From NCBI GenBank assembly GCA_021299455.1, contig JAJTGQ010000041.1:1-61453 (forward strand): DNA of 61,453 nucleotides. Direction: 5' to 3'. The notes beneath the pieces were generated by a model. It saw only the letters and a program-made list of their open reading frames with translations. It was not told the origin of the DNA and searched no databases. The position numbers and the translations under genes are program-made. The stretch is from Flammeovirgaceae bacterium (GTDB lineage: Bacteria; Bacteroidota; Bacteroidia; Cytophagales; Cyclobacteriaceae). Position 1 is the stretch's first letter. Each line of letters opens with the position of its first letter. Shown here piece by piece: positions 8,308 through 15,737 of the stretch.

Positions 8308-8775
8308 ATGAAGGACTTTGAAACTTTCGAAAGCATTGAGGAGCTAGATAGTGAATCGAAATACCTGATTCATAAAGCCAAAGAAGCCACCGCCCATTCG
8401 TATGCGCCTTACTCCAAGTTTTGTGTGGGGGCTGCGCTTATCCTGGAAGACGATACCATTGTGGTGGGTGCCAATCAGGAAAATGCCTCCTACCCTCTTT
8501 GCATGTGCGCCGAGCGGGTAGCCCTTTACGCAGCCGCTTTGCAGCACCCCGATAAACGAATTGTTAAGATGGCCATCATTGCCCACAAGAAAAACCACAA
8601 AGAACTCACTCCTGCCGCCTCATGTGGTGCGTGCCGGCAGGTGATGTTGGAATATGAACACCGGCAGAAGGCAGCTATCCAGATTGTTTTATTGGCTAAA
8701 CCCGATGAGTGGGTGAAGTGTTCAAGCGCGGCCTCCTTACTACCCTTTGGGTTTTCCAAAGACGCATTCGGATAG
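8308..8775 (+). CDS. cdd: Cytidine deaminase
   Basis: Cytidine deaminase converts cytidine or deoxycytidine to uridine forms in pyrimidine salvage. The zinc site is visible: C-A-E-R ('CMCAERVALYAAALQ'; the Glu is the proton shuttle) and S-C-G-A-C-R-Q. The substrate-binding 'YAPYSKFCVGAAL' and 'GANQENASYP' are present. I take the ATG at 8308 ('MKDFETFESIEEL'), giving 155 residues. The longer frame adds 12 residues with no family match. A near-consensus -7 (TAATTTCG) lies at 8240-8247. Confidence 0.93.
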   Translation: MKDFETFESIEELDSESKYLIHKAKEATAHSYAPYSKFCVGAALILEDDTIVVGANQENASYPLCMCAERVALYAAALQHPDKRIVKMAIIAHKKNHKELTPAASCGACRQVMLEYEHRQKAAIQIVLLAKPDEWVKCSSAASLLPFGFSKDAFG

Positions 8776-9074
8776 CAAGTAGAGCTATGTCAGCCATTTT
8801 GCCTCAAAAAACTGACTAAGAATTGGTCTCGAAACCTTGAAATGGTGAAACCGGAAACTGATAAAATTCTTTCGTTGATTGGTAAGTGACTCATAATTAA
8901 TAATTTGGCCATAAAAAAAATTAGTGACCCCGTTTGGTATTAATAACTTTATCGTGTTTTAGCCCCCTTAGGGGAGGATTTAACCCGTGTAAGATTTCTT
9001 CCAGAATAAGACCACTAAGCGACAATTGAAAACCTATTTTTGCTTTTCTTTGAAGAATAGCTAATACGACCAAA
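8776..9074. other. Intergenic region before the cheR-sia cluster
   Basis: These 299 bases contain no convincing gene. I see a TATTTTTG -7 candidate at 9035-9042, a very short CCCC-TTA-GGGG hairpin near 8964-8974 without a T-tract, and otherwise AT-rich sequence. It is the likely control region of the downstream signalling operon. Confidence 0.6.
9035..9042 (+). promoter_or_regulatory. Candidate -7 element of the cheR-sia operon
   Basis: TATTTTTG fits TAnnTTTG exactly and is 33 bp upstream of the cheR start codon. No TTG lies 19 bp further upstream, so the -33 half is missing or an activator is needed. Confidence 0.45.
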
Positions 9075-9899
9075 GTGGTACAAGATATTGACATAGCAGA
9101 CTTAAAAAAGATCACTGAGCTTGTTCAGGGAAAATACGGGTATGATTTCCGGAATTATGCGATGTCCTCCTTTAAGAGACGAATGCTGCGTATTCTGGAG
9201 TTGAAGAACCTGACTATAGAATCTCTGCTCAAAAAGTTGAGTGACCAGCCCTCCTTTATCGAAGAATTTTTGGATGAACTGACCGTCAACGTAACCGAGA
9301 TGTTCCGTGATCCGGGGTTTTGGCGAATCATGCGTGACGAAATCATTCCGGGAATTCTGTTAAACCACAAAACCTTTAAGATCTGGCACGCTGGCTGCTC
9401 ATCGGGCGAGGAAGTGCTTTCGATGGCGATCCTGCTCAAAGAAATGGGCATTCATCAAGACGTTCAACTATTTGCAAGTGACCTGGATGTGAACATTCTG
9501 GAAAAGGCAAAAGCAGCTACCTACCCCATAAAAAACATGGAGTTGAATGAAAAGAATTACATACGCTACGAGGGTAAAAAAAGCTTGAAGGAATATTACA
9601 AGGAAGAAAACGGGAAAGCAGTTTTCGACAAAGAACTGATGCAAAACGTGTCTTTTCGGAAACACGATTTGGTGAAAGGGGAGATCTTTAACAAGTTCGA
9701 TTTGGTTTTGTGCCGAAACGTGATGATTTATTTTAATCAGTCACTACAAAACGAAGTACTAAAAAAATTCCACGAGAGTTTATTCAAATACGGATACCTG
9801 GCAATTGGCTCCAAAGAGTCATTGATCTGGTGCGATGTGGCAAGCAAATTTTTAGTGGTAAACAACGAGGAAAAAGTTTACAAGAAGATAAAGGATTAG
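9075..9899 (+). CDS. cheR: CheR-type protein-glutamate methyltransferase
   Basis: CheR enzymes use S-adenosylmethionine to methylate glutamates on chemoreceptors. This 274-residue protein has the N-terminal helical CheR domain ('ITELVQGKYGYDFRNYAMSS', 'LLKKLSDQPSFIEEFLDEL', 'VTEMFRDPGFWRIMR'). The SAM fold follows with 'HAGCSSGEEVLSMAILL', 'LFASDLDVNILEKA' and 'VLCRNVMIYFN'. The start is a GTG at 9075, as an in-frame stop lies 21 bp upstream and the next Met would cut the helical domain. There is no receptor, CheA or CheW gene nearby. It is the first gene of a seven-gene run on the same strand. Confidence 0.92.
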   Translation: MVQDIDIADLKKITELVQGKYGYDFRNYAMSSFKRRMLRILELKNLTIESLLKKLSDQPSFIEEFLDELTVNVTEMFRDPGFWRIMRDEIIPGILLNHKTFKIWHAGCSSGEEVLSMAILLKEMGIHQDVQLFASDLDVNILEKAKAATYPIKNMELNEKNYIRYEGKKSLKEYYKEENGKAVFDKELMQNVSFRKHDLVKGEIFNKFDLVLCRNVMIYFNQSLQNEVLKKFHESLFKYGYLAIGSKESLIWCDVASKFLVVNNEEKVYKKIKD

Positions 9900-9912
9900 G
9901 GAAACTGCTGCC

Positions 9913-10509
9913 ATGGACAAGTATAACTTAAATAATAGCTACAAGGCAGTGGTGATTGGAGGGTCAGCAGGGAGTTTTCAGGGAATTGTGAAAATTCTGG
10001 CTCAGCTTCCGAAAACTTTTCCTCTGCCCATTATCATGTGTATGCACAGATTGAAACATGTGCGCAATGGATTTGTCGAGGCCTTATCAATAAAAAGTGT
10101 GGTACAAGTAGTAGAACCGGTAGACAAAGAGTCAATCAAAAAGGGAGTGGTATACCTTGCCCCCTCCAACTACCATATGTCGGTAGAGCTTGGCAATCAC
10201 TTTTCGATGTCTACCGAGGAAATGGTAAATAATTCACGACCCGCCATCGACATCACACTAGGAACAGCTGCCTATGTATATCGGGACAAACTCATTGGAG
10301 TTTTACTTTCGGGCGCCAACAGAGACGGTGGACTAGGAATGAAACACATCAAGGACAAAGGCGGATTGACAATTGTACAAGAACCTACGGAATGCATGAT
10401 TGATACGATGCCCAAGGCCGCACTTGCACTTACTAAAATCGATCACACATTAAAAATTGATGAGATCGTTGAATTTTTGAAAGAACTAGATAAGCACTAC
10501 ACTAAATAA
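9913..10509 (+). CDS. cheB: CheB-type methylesterase without receiver domain
   Basis: The 198-residue protein is the catalytic CheB domain alone. The triad is visible: Ser18 in 'VVIGGSAGSFQG', His45 in 'IIMCMHRLKH' and Asp138 in 'LLSGANRDGGLGMKHI'. It should hydrolyse glutamyl methyl esters or deamidate glutamines on a receptor-like partner. Canonical CheB has an N-terminal response regulator domain controlled by CheA; none is present here, so activity must be controlled otherwise or be constant. It lies 13 bp after cheR and 1 bp before the GAF gene, implying coupled translation. Confidence 0.92.
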   Translation: MDKYNLNNSYKAVVIGGSAGSFQGIVKILAQLPKTFPLPIIMCMHRLKHVRNGFVEALSIKSVVQVVEPVDKESIKKGVVYLAPSNYHMSVELGNHFSMSTEEMVNNSRPAIDITLGTAAYVYRDKLIGVLLSGANRDGGLGMKHIKDKGGLTIVQEPTECMIDTMPKAALALTKIDHTLKIDEIVEFLKELDKHYTK

Positions 10510-10510
10510 T

Positions 10511-11284
10511 ATGGAAAGGCTCCTTCAAACGTTAAAAGATCCAGGCAAATTAAGCTTGTTGCTTTCTGCACTTTTTTATGTTGGTTTGGTTTCATCTGCC
10601 TTTGTGTTGGTGACACTTCCTCATGATCTTGTTACCAAAGGCGGAATGACCTCTAATGGGTTGGAAACACTCGTCTATACAAAATTATTTATCACGCTTG
10701 TTGTCACTTTCGGGCTCGGAATTTTCGCCATCAATACCACCCATAAGGCAAAAAAGGAAATTGTTGTCTTTAAGGAGAAGAAGACAGAAACCTCGGCAAC
10801 CTCAAAGGGAGAAACCACCGAGCAATCATCGTTTGATACACTAGCATTCACCAAAGCCCTCAAAGGTGCCACTTCTGGTCAACTGTATCAGATAGGAATC
10901 AATCAGATTTGCAAGGCACTCAATGCGGGACAAGGTGCATTTTATCTTGTAAAAGAAAGGGAAGGCAAACGCGTTGTAGAAATGAAAAGTGCGTTTGCTG
11001 TACCGCTTGAAGGCGACCCAGTTGTCTATGAATTTGGTGAAGGCTTGGTAGGGCAATGCGCGGCAACTGGAAAAAGTATGCTTCTTGACGAGCTGCCCGA
11101 AGGTTACACCCATGCGATCGTTAGCGGACTGGGAATGGCCGCTCCAAAATACATTCTGATTATCCCAATAAAAAAGGAAGAAGTGGTTGCGGCTGTTTTG
11201 GAAATAGCAACATTTTCAAACCTGACCGGCAATAGCCAAAAAGAGGCAGAACAAATGGCTGCACTTTTAGCAGAACAGATTTAA
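10511..11284 (+). CDS. Two-pass membrane protein with cytoplasmic GAF domain
   Basis: Residues about 15-38 and 58-78 form two hydrophobic segments. A charged linker rich in Lys, Thr and Glu follows, then a GAF domain at about 115-257 ('GQGAFYLVKEREGKRVVEMK', 'FGEGLVGQCAATGKSM', 'PKYILIIPIKKEEVVAAVLE'). It resembles the GAF domain of the next gene closely, including the EGLVG motif and SG-L-G, so the two probably arose by duplication. No catalytic domain is present, which suggests a sensor or adaptor at the inner membrane. Ligand unknown. Confidence 0.85.
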   Translation: MERLLQTLKDPGKLSLLLSALFYVGLVSSAFVLVTLPHDLVTKGGMTSNGLETLVYTKLFITLVVTFGLGIFAINTTHKAKKEIVVFKEKKTETSATSKGETTEQSSFDTLAFTKALKGATSGQLYQIGINQICKALNAGQGAFYLVKEREGKRVVEMKSAFAVPLEGDPVVYEFGEGLVGQCAATGKSMLLDELPEGYTHAIVSGLGMAAPKYILIIPIKKEEVVAAVLEIATFSNLTGNSQKEAEQMAALLAEQI

Positions 11285-11309
11285 CGTACTACTAAACCGT
11301 AAAAAGGTT

Positions 11310-14300
11310 ATGTTTAAAAACATAAAAATTAGCACAAAGATCACCATCCTCATTGTCGCCATTTCGTTGGTGAGTGTGTTGGCGATCTCCCTGTTTACTT
11401 ACCATATCAACGTAAAAAATTCGGAAGAAAAGCTTCACACTAATTTGTCAGTCATTGCCGACAATAAATCAGCTCAACTTAGCCACTATTTCGCCCACAT
11501 AGCCAGCACGGTTAATTTTCTTCAGAATTCCCCCGAAATAAAAAACTTACTCAGTTCTTCGCCAGATTCACTTCGATCTACTCTTACAAAGGCAAAGGAA
11601 ACCTATGGATTTGAAGAGTTGTTTGTTTCTAATAGTAGTGGAACGATCCTAGTCTCTGCAAACACGCAAAAAGGAAACTTCCCCGATCCCGATGGCTCTT
11701 TTTTCTCAAATGCAGCAAGCAACATCTACTACAGCTCTGTTAAAAAAGATACCGTGAACAAATCCTCGGATTCATACATGATGTTTGCAGGAGCACCTCT
11801 TCACGGGAATCTGTTAATTTTTAAGATTGATTTAAATCCGCTATTTAAGTCATTACAAGATACAAACGGTCTTGGGGCTACTGGTGAATCTTTTATTGGA
11901 TACAAAGATTTGGTGACCCGGAAAATCATCCTAGCCAGCCCATTGAGAAACGACCCCGGAGCCTTTTTTAAATTTTATTCTGAGAATGAAAACGAAGTGA
12001 AAGAGATTAGCCTGGCGCTGGAAGGTAAAAATGGCTTTGCCACCGGTCGTGACTACCGCCATCAGGAAGTGTATGTTGCTTATCGCAAAATTGAAAATTC
12101 GCCTTGGGCTCTTGTTGTAAAAATAGACACCAACGAAATCAATGGGCAAGGGGGAGCGCTTGCTAATATCTACTGGATGGGTGGATTGGTTATTGTGCTA
12201 CTGGCAGCCGCCATTTCAGTTCTATTTGCACGCTCACTTACAATGCCACTTATTTCAATGCGCGACACCCTAGATTTGGTTTCGCAAGGTGTTCTTCCCG
12301 ATAAAATTGAAGCGGCTAGCAGCGATGAGTTTGGCCAAATGGCCACTAAGGTGGATGGCCTTGTCCAGACATTAAAAGGGAGTGCCCAATTTGCACGCTT
12401 GGTTGGAGAAGGACAATTTAATGCCGCCTATCAGCCTGCCAGTGAAAATGATACGCTCGGCCTTTCGCTATTAAACATGCGAGAGAATTTGATTGAAAAT
12501 GAAAGAAAAGATAACGAGCGCAACTGGATTGTGAGAGGGGTAGCGGAGGTAGCGGAGATCTTAAGGATGCACGATACGTTGGATGGTCTGGGTGACGATG
12601 TTATTCAGTTCATCATCGAGAAGATTGGAGCCGTACAGGGTGCTTTCTATGTTGTCAGTGACGAAAAAAAAGAGAAAAGCATTGAAATTCGCGCGAGCTT
12701 TGCCTACAATCGAAAAAAGTATCTAAAAAAATCTTTCCGTTTTGCAGAAGGTTTAGTCGGAGAAGCGGCTGCTGAGAAAGATTACATTCTCCGCACCGAA
12801 ATACCTAGTGAATACGTAACGCTGACATCTGGTATTCTCGGTGATCAAAAACCCAACTGCATTCTTATTGTACCATTGATTACCAATGAGGAGGTGTACG
12901 GAGTTGTGGAATTTGCAGGCCTTAAGAAGTTTGATTCCTCACAAGTAAAATTTGTTCAAGAACTAAGTTTGATATTGGCCCGAACCATCTTCAATATAAA
13001 AGTCAATGAGCGTACAAGACGGCTCTTGAGTGAATCGCAAGCATTGAGCAGCGAGTTGACGGAAAAACAAGAAGTACTCCGCCAAAATGCAGAGGAAATG
13101 CGGGCCACGCAAGAAGAATTACAAAGGTCGAATATCAAGCTCGAAGAACAAATTGAAGAAGTAAATCGCACTCAAAATCGAATGCAGTTACTTCTCGAAA
13201 ATGCCTCGGAAGTAATTACCATCTACGAAGAAGATGGGCGAATTCGCTACATATCACCTTCCGTTGAAACCATTTTAGGATATTCTCAAAAAGAACTACA
13301 AGGGCAAAGTGATTTGAATCGTGTTCACCCCGATAGTCTGGAGGTAGCAAAAGGTTTGTTTGATCAATTGCGTGAAAATCCTGATGAAAAATTAACGGTA
13401 CAACTTGAATACAAGACAAAAGACGGCAAGTATATTTGGTTGGAAGCTACAGGTACCAATTTTATGGCGAATCCGGCTATCCATGGTTTTATTCTCAACT
13501 CCCGCGATATCACAGAGCGCAGGTTAGCCGAACAAGAGCAACGTATGCGCAGTAAGATGCAAGCATTGTCAGAAAATTCGCTTGATATCATTACCCGCCT
13601 GGAGAATGATGCTATTTCCTACATCAACCCAACGATTGAAAATTATACCGGTAAATCGCCTGAACGATTCATTAACAAAAAGATAATGGAAGCAGACTTA
13701 GAGTCTGGGATTTTGGAGCAGTGGCTCTCTATTTTTGAACAAGTAAATTCAACAAATGACAAGATTTCAACCGAAATGGATTTTCCATCTGAAATGGGAA
13801 AACGAATAATGCAAGTAAACGCCATACCCGAGTATGATGACCTTGAAAACATCGAGTCAGTTCTCTTGGTGTCGCATGATATTACCGATCGAAAAGAAAT
13901 CGAGCTTGAGATTCAAAATAAAAACAAGAAAATCAACGACTCTATCAATTATGCAAAACGTATACAGAACGCAATTTTGCCAAATACCAGATTAGTAAAT
14001 AGGACATTGCCTGATTCTTTTGTACTCTATAAACCAAGAGATGTTGTAAGTGGAGACTTCCCGTGGTTTGTTCAGATTAAAGATGATTTGTTTATAGCTG
14101 CTGTAGATTGTACAGGTCATGGCGTTCCGGGAGCCCTCCTTTCTCTGATTGGCTATTTCCTGCTGAACGATATCGTGCGAAGCAGGAAAATCACTGATCC
14201 TGGAAAGATATTAGATCTGTTGGATGAAGGGGTAACTCAAACACTCCGCCAAGACCAGGAAGATTCCGCAACAAAAGATGGAATGGATATCGCACTTTGT

Positions 14301-14684
14301 CGCATCAATACAGAGACTAGGGTGGTTGAGTATGCTGGTGCTCACCGTCCCTTGTACATCATGAAGGGTGGTGTGATGGATGAAATAAAGGGAAATAAAT
14401 TCCCTATTGGTGGCGGTATCTATAAAAATCAAACGAACTTTACGACTACCAAATTAGAACTTGGCAAGGGTGATTCTTTCTATTTTTGCTCCGATGGATT
14501 CCCTGACCAATTTGGCGGGCCGGAATCACGTAAATTCGGTCCAAAAAAGACAAGGGATATCATTGAAAGGGTTCACCGTGACCCAATGAGCGAAGCGGCC
14601 AAAATCTTTGATGCAGAATGGGAGGCCTGGAAAGGAGATCAAAAGCAAACGGATGACGTGTTGCTAATTGGAATTAAATTGTAG
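11310..14684 (+). CDS. Cache-HAMP-GAF-PAS-PAS-SpoIIE sensor phosphatase (SiaA-like)
   Basis: Domain order in this 1124-residue protein: TM1 (about 11-31), periplasmic Cache-like sensor (33-284), TM2 (285-308), HAMP (310-375), GAF (425-560), coiled coil (565-625), two PAS domains (625-745 and 750-853), short linker helix 'INDSINYAKRIQNAILP', and a PP2C SpoIIE phosphatase (875-1124). Metal-binding aspartates lie in 'VVSGDFPWF', 'VDCTGHGVPGALLS', 'GMDIALCRI' and 'TDDVLLIGI'; Pro in GDFPWF is unusual (Tyr is common). In Pseudomonas, SiaA dephosphorylates SiaC. The adjacent siaB and siaC genes support the same role here, with extra sensory domains. Confidence 0.9.
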   Translation: MFKNIKISTKITILIVAISLVSVLAISLFTYHINVKNSEEKLHTNLSVIADNKSAQLSHYFAHIASTVNFLQNSPEIKNLLSSSPDSLRSTLTKAKETYGFEELFVSNSSGTILVSANTQKGNFPDPDGSFFSNAASNIYYSSVKKDTVNKSSDSYMMFAGAPLHGNLLIFKIDLNPLFKSLQDTNGLGATGESFIGYKDLVTRKIILASPLRNDPGAFFKFYSENENEVKEISLALEGKNGFATGRDYRHQEVYVAYRKIENSPWALVVKIDTNEINGQGGALANIYWMGGLVIVLLAAAISVLFARSLTMPLISMRDTLDLVSQGVLPDKIEAASSDEFGQMATKVDGLVQTLKGSAQFARLVGEGQFNAAYQPASENDTLGLSLLNMRENLIENERKDNERNWIVRGVAEVAEILRMHDTLDGLGDDVIQFIIEKIGAVQGAFYVVSDEKKEKSIEIRASFAYNRKKYLKKSFRFAEGLVGEAAAEKDYILRTEIPSEYVTLTSGILGDQKPNCILIVPLITNEEVYGVVEFAGLKKFDSSQVKFVQELSLILARTIFNIKVNERTRRLLSESQALSSELTEKQEVLRQNAEEMRATQEELQRSNIKLEEQIEEVNRTQNRMQLLLENASEVITIYEEDGRIRYISPSVETILGYSQKELQGQSDLNRVHPDSLEVAKGLFDQLRENPDEKLTVQLEYKTKDGKYIWLEATGTNFMANPAIHGFILNSRDITERRLAEQEQRMRSKMQALSENSLDIITRLENDAISYINPTIENYTGKSPERFINKKIMEADLESGILEQWLSIFEQVNSTNDKISTEMDFPSEMGKRIMQVNAIPEYDDLENIESVLLVSHDITDRKEIELEIQNKNKKINDSINYAKRIQNAILPNTRLVNRTLPDSFVLYKPRDVVSGDFPWFVQIKDDLFIAAVDCTGHGVPGALLSLIGYFLLNDIVRSRKITDPGKILDLLDEGVTQTLRQDQEDSATKDGMDIALCRINTETRVVEYAGAHRPLYIMKGGVMDEIKGNKFPIGGGIYKNQTNFTTTKLELGKGDSFYFCSDGFPDQFGGPESRKFGPKKTRDIIERVHRDPMSEAAKIFDAEWEAWKGDQKQTDDVLLIGIKL

Positions 14685-14728
14685 TATTTTTAGATTAAAC
14701 GATAATTTCGAATCCAAACCCAAATACG

Positions 14729-15283
14729 ATGAATTTTATCTATGACTTGCACCGGACAATGATGTCCCAAAAGCTAATCTTGGTGTATGATGGTGATTTC
14801 ACCCAGGAAACAACCAAGTCCATATTGGCCATGGCAGAGCGCAATCTTGATTCTTCAGGAGAAGATTCAGGAATAAAACGCAAAGTGTTCAACGTAATGG
14901 TTGAGGCTCTTCAAAACATCGTTAAACATAGCAGTGAACAGGGTACGCAAGCTGGATCGCTGGTCAGTAGAAGCGCGATTTTCATGATCAGCAAAGACGA
15001 CAAAAGGTACTGCGTATTAACTGGCAATCCTATTCTAAAAGGCAAGGCAGTGCTGTTGACCAGCAACCTCAACGAACTCAATAGCAAAGACAAAGACGGC
15101 CTCAAAGAGATGTATAAAGAAATCATCAAGAATACTCAGATATCCGAAAAAGGTGGTGCGGGCTTAGGGTTTGTTGACATGGCAAGAAAGTCGGGAGAAA
15201 AATTGGAGTTCACCTTTAGCGATATGGACGCAGAATATGACTTCTTCTGCCTAAAAGTTAATATCTCACGTGAAAAAGAATAA
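14729..15283 (+). CDS. siaB: SiaB family protein kinase
   Basis: The 184-residue protein has a GHKL-type ATP-binding fold: an N-box in 'VFNVMVEALQNIVKHS' (Glu59, Asn63) and a glycine-rich 'GGAGLGFVDMARKSG' loop near residues 145-160. It lacks a histidine-kinase dimerisation domain, as expected for the SiaB / DUF6272 group. In Pseudomonas aeruginosa SiaB phosphorylates SiaC and opposes the SiaA phosphatase. Here it lies 44 bp after the SpoIIE gene and 27 bp before siaC, which matches that partner-switch arrangement. Cytoplasmic. Confidence 0.9.
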   Translation: MNFIYDLHRTMMSQKLILVYDGDFTQETTKSILAMAERNLDSSGEDSGIKRKVFNVMVEALQNIVKHSSEQGTQAGSLVSRSAIFMISKDDKRYCVLTGNPILKGKAVLLTSNLNELNSKDKDGLKEMYKEIIKNTQISEKGGAGLGFVDMARKSGEKLEFTFSDMDAEYDFFCLKVNISREKE

Positions 15284-15310
15284 TTAAAAAAATTAAAAAA
15301 CGAACCAATC

Positions 15311-15673
15311 ATGGAAATCTTAAATCTAAAAGGGACAGAAGATACACCCACTATCTTGTTGGATAAGAAAAACGGCATTTTCGAAATTAGTGGACGTTCG
15401 CTGCCAGAGGACTCAGCGGAGTTCTACACGCCAGTCATTGAGTGGATCAATGCCTACGCATCAGACCCTAATTCAAGCACAGAATTCGCAATAAAACTGG
15501 AATACTTTAACACGGCTTCATCAAAATTAATTTTGGATGTACTTTCGGCACTCGAAGAGGTAAAGGGCATCAAAGTTTTTTGGTATTTCCACGATGATGA
15601 CGAAGATATGGAAGAGGCAGGCCAAGAGTTCTCGGAATTGGTTGAAATTCCCTTTGAGTTTAAAACATACTAA
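15311..15673 (+). CDS. siaC: SiaC family regulatory phosphoprotein
   Basis: The 120-residue protein fits the SiaC (DUF1987) family in length and motifs: 'TPTILLDKKNGIFEISGRSLPEDS', shown here as separate motifs TPTILLD and ISGRSLPEDS, and 'KLEYFNTASSKLIL'. Thr68 in Y-F-N-T sits at the same residue number as the threonine reported as the phosphosite of Pseudomonas SiaC. In that system unphosphorylated SiaC binds and activates the diguanylate cyclase SiaD. No GGDEF gene is present here, so the target differs or lies elsewhere. The stop codon is inside a small hairpin (15671-15688). Confidence 0.92.
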   Translation: MEILNLKGTEDTPTILLDKKNGIFEISGRSLPEDSAEFYTPVIEWINAYASDPNSSTEFAIKLEYFNTASSKLILDVLSALEEVKGIKVFWYFHDDDEDMEEAGQEFSELVEIPFEFKTY

Positions 15674-15694
15674 ACCACAATCGGTTTATTTTTT
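15671..15694 (+). terminator. Weak terminator or attenuator between siaC and the ABC gene
   Basis: A perfect 6-bp stem (15671-15676 with 15683-15688, loop of six) is followed by six T. The siaC stop codon forms part of the left arm. The stem is AT-rich and probably only partly efficient, which could lower expression of the transporter relative to the sia genes. Confidence 0.4.
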
Positions 15695-15737
15695 ACGTTC
15701 CTTTGAGTAATCAGAAAGGAAAAATATTTTTTAAGGA

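Noticed and set aside
8961-8975. CCCC-TTA-GGGG hairpin as a terminator of cdd
   Set aside because: The stem is only 4 bp and no T-tract follows.
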